Assembly (NCBI RefSeq): GCF_021513235.1
Contig: NZ_CP090976.1
Span: 62,001 to 126,000, forward strand
Source of the DNA: Kaistella sp. 97-N-M2
GTDB lineage: Bacteria; Bacteroidota; Bacteroidia; Flavobacteriales; Weeksellaceae
DNA length: 64,000 bases
Direction of reading: 5' to 3'
Of the stretch, positions 60,349 through 64,000 are shown in pieces. A program made the translations under genes and the position numbers. A model generated the notes under the pieces. That model saw only the letters and a program-made list of their open reading frames with translations, had not been told where the DNA came from and did not search any database. Position 1 is the first letter of the stretch. Every line of letters starts with the position of its first letter.

Positions 60349-62283
60349 ATGAGTCAAAAAGAATATACAGCAAGTAGCATCCAGGCCCTCGAAGGAATGG
60401 AACACGTAAGAATGAGACCGTCCATGTACATTGGCGACGTGGGTTTAAGAGGTTTGCATCACTTGGTTTATGAGGTTGTGGATAACTCCATTGATGAAGC
60501 TTTGGCAGGACATTGCGACACTATTTCCGTTGTTATTCACGAGGGCGAAAGCATTACCGTAAAAGACAATGGCCGCGGGATTCCTGTGGATATGCACGAG
60601 AAAGAACAGAAATCTGCTTTGGAGGTTGTAATGACCAAAATTGGAGCCGGCGGAAAATTCGATAAAGATTCTTATAAAGTTTCCGGGGGACTTCACGGTG
60701 TTGGGGTTTCCGTTGTAAACGCATTGTCCAATTCCTTAATTGCAACCGTTAACAGAGACGGCAAAACTTATCAGCAAAAATACTCCAAAGGAAAAGCTTT
60801 AGCAGATGTTGAGGAAATTGGCAAAACCACCGAACGTGGAACCGAGGTTTTCTTTCAGGCAGATGATACGATTTTTCAGGAACTGATTTTTAATTATGAC
60901 ACGTTGGCGAGCAGAATGCGCGAACTTTCTTATCTGAACAAAGGCATTAAAATAACTTTAACAGACGAAAGAGTACGGGAGGAAGACGGCACTGCGAAGC
61001 ACGATATTTTCTTTTCTGAAGGCGGGTTGAAAGAATTTGTAGAATATATCGACGGTAACCGCGAGAGCATCATGAACAGCGTTATTTTCATGGAAGGGGA
61101 AAAAGATAATATTCCTGTAGAAGTTGCCATGCGATACAACACTTCTTACACCGAAAATCTGCATTCTTACGTCAATAACATCAATACACATGAAGGTGGA
61201 ACGCACCTCGCCGGTTTTAGAAGAGCTTTGACAAGAACGCTGAAGAAGTTTGCAGATGAATTAGGGCTTCCCGCGAAAGAAAAAGTAGAAGTAACGGGAG
61301 ACGATTTCCGCGAGGGTTTAACTGCCGTTATTTCTGTAAAGGTGATGGAACCTCAGTTTGAAGGCCAAACCAAAACCAAATTAGGAAACTCCGAAGTTTC
61401 CGGCGCCGTAGATAAAATTGTGGGCGAAATGCTTTCCAACTTTTTAGAGGAAAATCCAAACGAAGCAAAACTCATCGTTCAGAAAGTGGTTTTAGCGGCA
61501 AAAGCAAGACAGGCGGCGAAAAAAGCCAGAGAACTTGTTCAGCGCAAATCACCGATGGGTGGCAGTGGATTACCCGGAAAATTATCCGACTGTTCTTCCA
61601 AGGACCCGGAAATTTCCGAATTATTCCTGGTAGAGGGAGATTCGGCAGGTGGTACGGCAAAGCAAGGCCGGGACCGTCATTTCCAGGCGATTTTGCCTTT
61701 AAGAGGTAAAATTCTGAACGTGGAAAAATCTATGGTTCATAAAGTGTACGACAACGAAGAGATTAAAAATATTTATACGGCACTTGGCGTTTCTGTAGGC
61801 ACCGAAGAAGACAGCAAAGCTTTGAACATTGCGAAGTTGCGCTACCACAAAGTAGTAATCATGTGTGATGCCGATATTGACGGTGCACACATTTCTACGC
61901 TGATCCTTACTTTTTTCTTCAGATACATGAAGGAACTTATTGAAAACGGTTACATTTATATCGCGCAGCCGCCACTTTATCTGCTGAAAAAAGGAAACAA
62001 AAAACTGTACGCCTATAACGAAAAAGAACGGGAGGAAATTACGCTGGAAATGGCACCAGACGGAAAAGGCGTTGAAGTTCAGCGGTACAAAGGTCTGGGA
62101 GAAATGAATCCCGAGCAGCTTTGGGAAACCACTTTGAATCCGGAAAACCGAATGCTGAAACAGGTGAATATCGAAAGTCTTGCCGAAGCAGATAACGTTT
62201 TCTCCATGTTGATGGGTGATGAAGTACCGCCAAGACGGGAGTTTATCGAGAAAAATGCCATCTACGCAAAAATTGATGTTTAG
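60349..62283 (+). CDS. gyrB: DNA gyrase subunit B
   Basis: 644 residues, the short GyrB type. GHKL ATPase: EVVDNSIDEALAG, KDNGRGIPVDMH, GGLHGVGVSVVNALS. TOPRIM: LFLVEGDSAGGTAKQGRDR and CDADIDGAHI with the metal-binding acidic residues; RYKGLGEMNPEQLWETT at the C-terminal GyrA interface. It introduces negative supercoils with GyrA, encoded elsewhere. ParE is similar, but these features and length favour GyrB. Confidence 0.93.
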   Translation: MSQKEYTASSIQALEGMEHVRMRPSMYIGDVGLRGLHHLVYEVVDNSIDEALAGHCDTISVVIHEGESITVKDNGRGIPVDMHEKEQKSALEVVMTKIGAGGKFDKDSYKVSGGLHGVGVSVVNALSNSLIATVNRDGKTYQQKYSKGKALADVEEIGKTTERGTEVFFQADDTIFQELIFNYDTLASRMRELSYLNKGIKITLTDERVREEDGTAKHDIFFSEGGLKEFVEYIDGNRESIMNSVIFMEGEKDNIPVEVAMRYNTSYTENLHSYVNNINTHEGGTHLAGFRRALTRTLKKFADELGLPAKEKVEVTGDDFREGLTAVISVKVMEPQFEGQTKTKLGNSEVSGAVDKIVGEMLSNFLEENPNEAKLIVQKVVLAAKARQAAKKARELVQRKSPMGGSGLPGKLSDCSSKDPEISELFLVEGDSAGGTAKQGRDRHFQAILPLRGKILNVEKSMVHKVYDNEEIKNIYTALGVSVGTEEDSKALNIAKLRYHKVVIMCDADIDGAHISTLILTFFFRYMKELIENGYIYIAQPPLYLLKKGNKKLYAYNEKEREEITLEMAPDGKGVEVQRYKGLGEMNPEQLWETTLNPENRMLKQVNIESLAEADNVFSMLMGDEVPPRREFIEKNAIYAKIDV

Positions 62284-62304
62284 GTTAGTCGCTTAATATT
62301 TCAT

Positions 62305-62337
62305 AAAACTGCTCATTCATTTGAGCAGTTTTTTTTT
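62305..62337 (+). terminator. gyrB terminator
   Basis: AAAACTGCTCA, loop, TGAGCAGTTTT with a long T tail. Confidence 0.9.
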
Positions 62338-62427
62338 AACGATATTTCTTAAAAACTGAAGTTTTAAAGTTTAAAAAAACATTTTAAGAACACTTTTTTT
62401 TCCAAAATATTTTTATTAAATTTAAAA

Positions 62428-63237
62428 ATGAAAAAATTCTTTCCGCTTGCCCTTGCATTTTCCCTGATTTTATCGAGTTGTAACAAACAAAAAACGACCG
62501 TCGAAACGGACGCACCTGTGGAAGTTGACACGGTAAAAGTGGCGCAGAAATTCACGGTAGATTCCGTAAAAGTTGATGATTCATTGGTGATTGATAAGAA
62601 CTTAACACTTGCTTTCAAATCCCAACTTTTGGTGTTTCCACAGGTGAAAGATTCTGTGCTTTTAGATTCGATTTACGCCCGCGAACAGATCAATCTCGCG
62701 AATTATTCCAAAGCAGATCTTCTGAAAGAATTACAGGCTAAAAAAGCAAAGTATTACGAAGAAAACAAAAAGAATCTGTCGGATTTTAAGCCCGACTTTA
62801 AACAGACGTGGACGAACAATTCGAGAATGAAAGTTTTTTCAAATGACAACGAATTGATGACCATTCAGTATTTCGGAGATGGATTTACGGGCGGCGCTCA
62901 CGGATATTACTACGAATTTTACAAAGTGTTCGATCTTCTGAATAAAAAGACGCTGCAACTTTCTGATGTCGTGGCCGAAAGAGATCATAAAATATGGAGC
63001 AGAATTTTAATCGACAATTTCCTGAAAAATGATCTGGAAAAAGGTCAGGCAGAAATGCTTTTGGTAAAGGAAATCCCTTTGAATAACAACTTTTATTTCG
63101 ACAACGAAAACTTATATTTTCTCTACAATCAGTACGAAATTACAGCGTATGCAGCCGGACCCGTTCTCATCCGAATTCCGTTTACGGCCATCAAACCGCT
63201 CCTAACGAGCGAGTTTAAGACGCGAATCGGATTATAA
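62428..63237 (+). CDS. DUF3298/RsiV-like lipoprotein
   Basis: 269 residues with a lipoprotein signal (KKFFPLALAFSLILSSC, Cys18). Around 145 to 175 is TIQYFGDGFTGGAHGYYYEF, the DUF3298 mark, and FYFDNENLYFLYNQYEI with AAGPVLIRIPF closes the domain. In RsiV such domains bind lysozyme; in flavobacteria they are anchored surface proteins of unknown role. Followed by a terminator. Confidence 0.85.
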   Translation: MKKFFPLALAFSLILSSCNKQKTTVETDAPVEVDTVKVAQKFTVDSVKVDDSLVIDKNLTLAFKSQLLVFPQVKDSVLLDSIYAREQINLANYSKADLLKELQAKKAKYYEENKKNLSDFKPDFKQTWTNNSRMKVFSNDNELMTIQYFGDGFTGGAHGYYYEFYKVFDLLNKKTLQLSDVVAERDHKIWSRILIDNFLKNDLEKGQAEMLLVKEIPLNNNFYFDNENLYFLYNQYEITAYAAGPVLIRIPFTAIKPLLTSEFKTRIGL

Positions 63238-63245
63238 TAGGAAGG

Positions 63246-63272
63246 AAAGCAGGTTTTATCACCTGCTTTTTC
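63246..63272 (+). terminator. Terminator
   Basis: AAGCAGGT, loop TTTATC, ACCTGCTT, T tail that runs into the next promoter box. Confidence 0.8.
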
Positions 63273-63280
63273 TATTTTTG
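63273..63280 (+). promoter_or_regulatory. Promoter box, leaderless type
   Basis: TATTTTTG ends five bases before the ATG at 63286. Confidence 0.55.
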
Positions 63281-63285
63281 CACCC

Positions 63286-64000
63286 ATGCACAATGTCGCC
63301 TTCATTATCAACCCTTTTTCTGCGAAAAAAAATTACCGGCCTTTTTTGGACGCTCTGAAAAAAGCGCTCAGCGCTCCCAATTTCTATATTTCAGAATCCT
63401 TGGAAGGTACGGCCGATTTCATCAAACAAAATTTTGAAAAGACCGATATTTTTGTCGCCGTCGGGGGCGATGGTACCATTTCCTCGGTTGCAAAAAGCCT
63501 CATTAACACGGGAAAAATCTTAGCCATATTTCCCGCGGGTTCGGGGAACGGTTTCTCCAACGAAAATCATTTCAGTAAAAATCTGGAAGAACTTTTAGCC
63601 AAAATTAAGGACGGAAAATTCCGCGAAATCGACACTTTTAAAGTTAATGAAAAACTCTCCATCAATGTTTCGGGGACGGGTTTTGACGGAAAAGTGGTGA
63701 AAGAATTTGAAAAAACGAGCCGGGGTTTCGCCAATTATATTAAAGTTTCCCTCCGGACTTTCTTTCATTACAAACCCATTGAAGTAAAATTTAAATCAGA
63801 AGCATTTAAGAAATACGACGGAAAATATTTAATGCTGAATATTGCCAACACACGCCAGTTCGGCAATAACGCGTACATTGCGCCGCATGCGAGCACGATC
63901 GACGGATTGGTCGATCTTGTTTTGGTTAAAAAATTTCCGCTGATGTATGGTGGCGTTTTCGCGTTTCGGCTCTTTTCGAAAAACTTAAAGGAAAACCAGT
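63286..64000 (+). CDS. Diacylglycerol/lipid kinase family protein, N-terminal part
   Basis: The first 238 codons are present; the rest lies beyond the window. IINPFSAKKN at the start, VAVGGDGTISSVAKSL (the GGDGT nucleotide site) and FPAGSGNGFSNE are the DAGK catalytic signatures. It phosphorylates diacylglycerol or a related lipid; the substrate is not fixed. The start follows from the promoter box directly upstream. Confidence 0.9.
   Translation, partial: MHNVAFIINPFSAKKNYRPFLDALKKALSAPNFYISESLEGTADFIKQNFEKTDIFVAVGGDGTISSVAKSLINTGKILAIFPAGSGNGFSNENHFSKNLEELLAKIKDGKFREIDTFKVNEKLSINVSGTGFDGKVVKEFEKTSRGFANYIKVSLRTFFHYKPIEVKFKSEAFKKYDGKYLMLNIANTRQFGNNAYIAPHASTIDGLVDLVLVKKFPLMYGGVFAFRLFSKNLKENQ

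Overview
The window joins a temperate tailed phage (prophage) to a stretch of ordinary chromosome from a flavobacterium. Host clues are the class II LysRS of 566 residues, the 644-residue GyrB, the split trp operon with a Trp leader peptide, and above all the many TAnnTTTG promoter boxes that mark Bacteroidota. I would place it near Chryseobacterium, Kaistella or Epilithonimonas (Weeksellaceae), but the sequence alone does not fix the genus.

Prophage, 1 to about 44,200 (left end outside the window). From left to right: replication genes (the end of one SF3-type NTPase, a TOPRIM primase, a second SF3-type NTPase, a DUF3127 protein, an HD hydrolase and small proteins) to 5.57 kb; a reverse-strand DUF4062 gene with its own host-type promoter; a 490-base control region with ten perfect copies of TTGTAAG that change strand half way; tail-fibre-like genes and a lysis cassette (holin, u-spanin-like lipoprotein, muramidase) to 14.1 kb; head genes (S49 protease, scaffold-capsid fusion, second structural protein) to 19.35 kb; portal, connector and accessory genes to 26.5 kb; a packaging operon ending in the large terminase at 31.36 kb; a mixed region of small genes, a possible small RNA, a RadC-like gene and six 81-base tandem repeats to 34.9 kb; tape measure and tail tip genes to 42.9 kb; and a tyrosine integrase whose promoter side faces the 3' end of a tRNA-Leu(CAA) gene, the likely attachment site.

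The main discovery candidate is a phage-specific promoter family. Five sites carry a T tract followed by GCGTCACAA, then exactly 20 bases, then a box of the form nATnTTyG (GATTTTTG, CATCTTTG, TATTTTCG, CATCTTCG, CATCTTTG). Each lies 4 to 21 bases before the first gene of a late block (fibre/lysis, head, portal, packaging, tail). This looks like one late regulon driven by a phage-encoded or phage-induced activator that I could not identify with confidence.

Four prophage genes (SF3 NTPase, DUF3127, holin, integrase) are broken in frame at A or T homopolymers. They may be sequencing errors, slipped-strand mutations or, for the integrase (A_AAA_AAG), programmed frameshifting. No complete chromosomal gene in the window is broken in this way.

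Chromosome, 44.2 to 64 kb: an MBL hydrolase, a conserved Bacteroidota protein, a GAF-type methionine sulfoxide reductase, a GNAT acetyltransferase, a 2-oxoacid dehydrogenase E2, lipB, the reverse-strand operon trpL-trpE-trpG-trpD-trpC-trpF-trpB-trpA with a classical attenuator (three Trp codons in a row), then a lipoprotein, lysS, an OsmC protein, gyrB, a DUF3298-like lipoprotein and the start of a diacylglycerol-kinase-family gene cut by the window end. Degenerate GC-rich intergenic repeats sit inside and around the trp operon.
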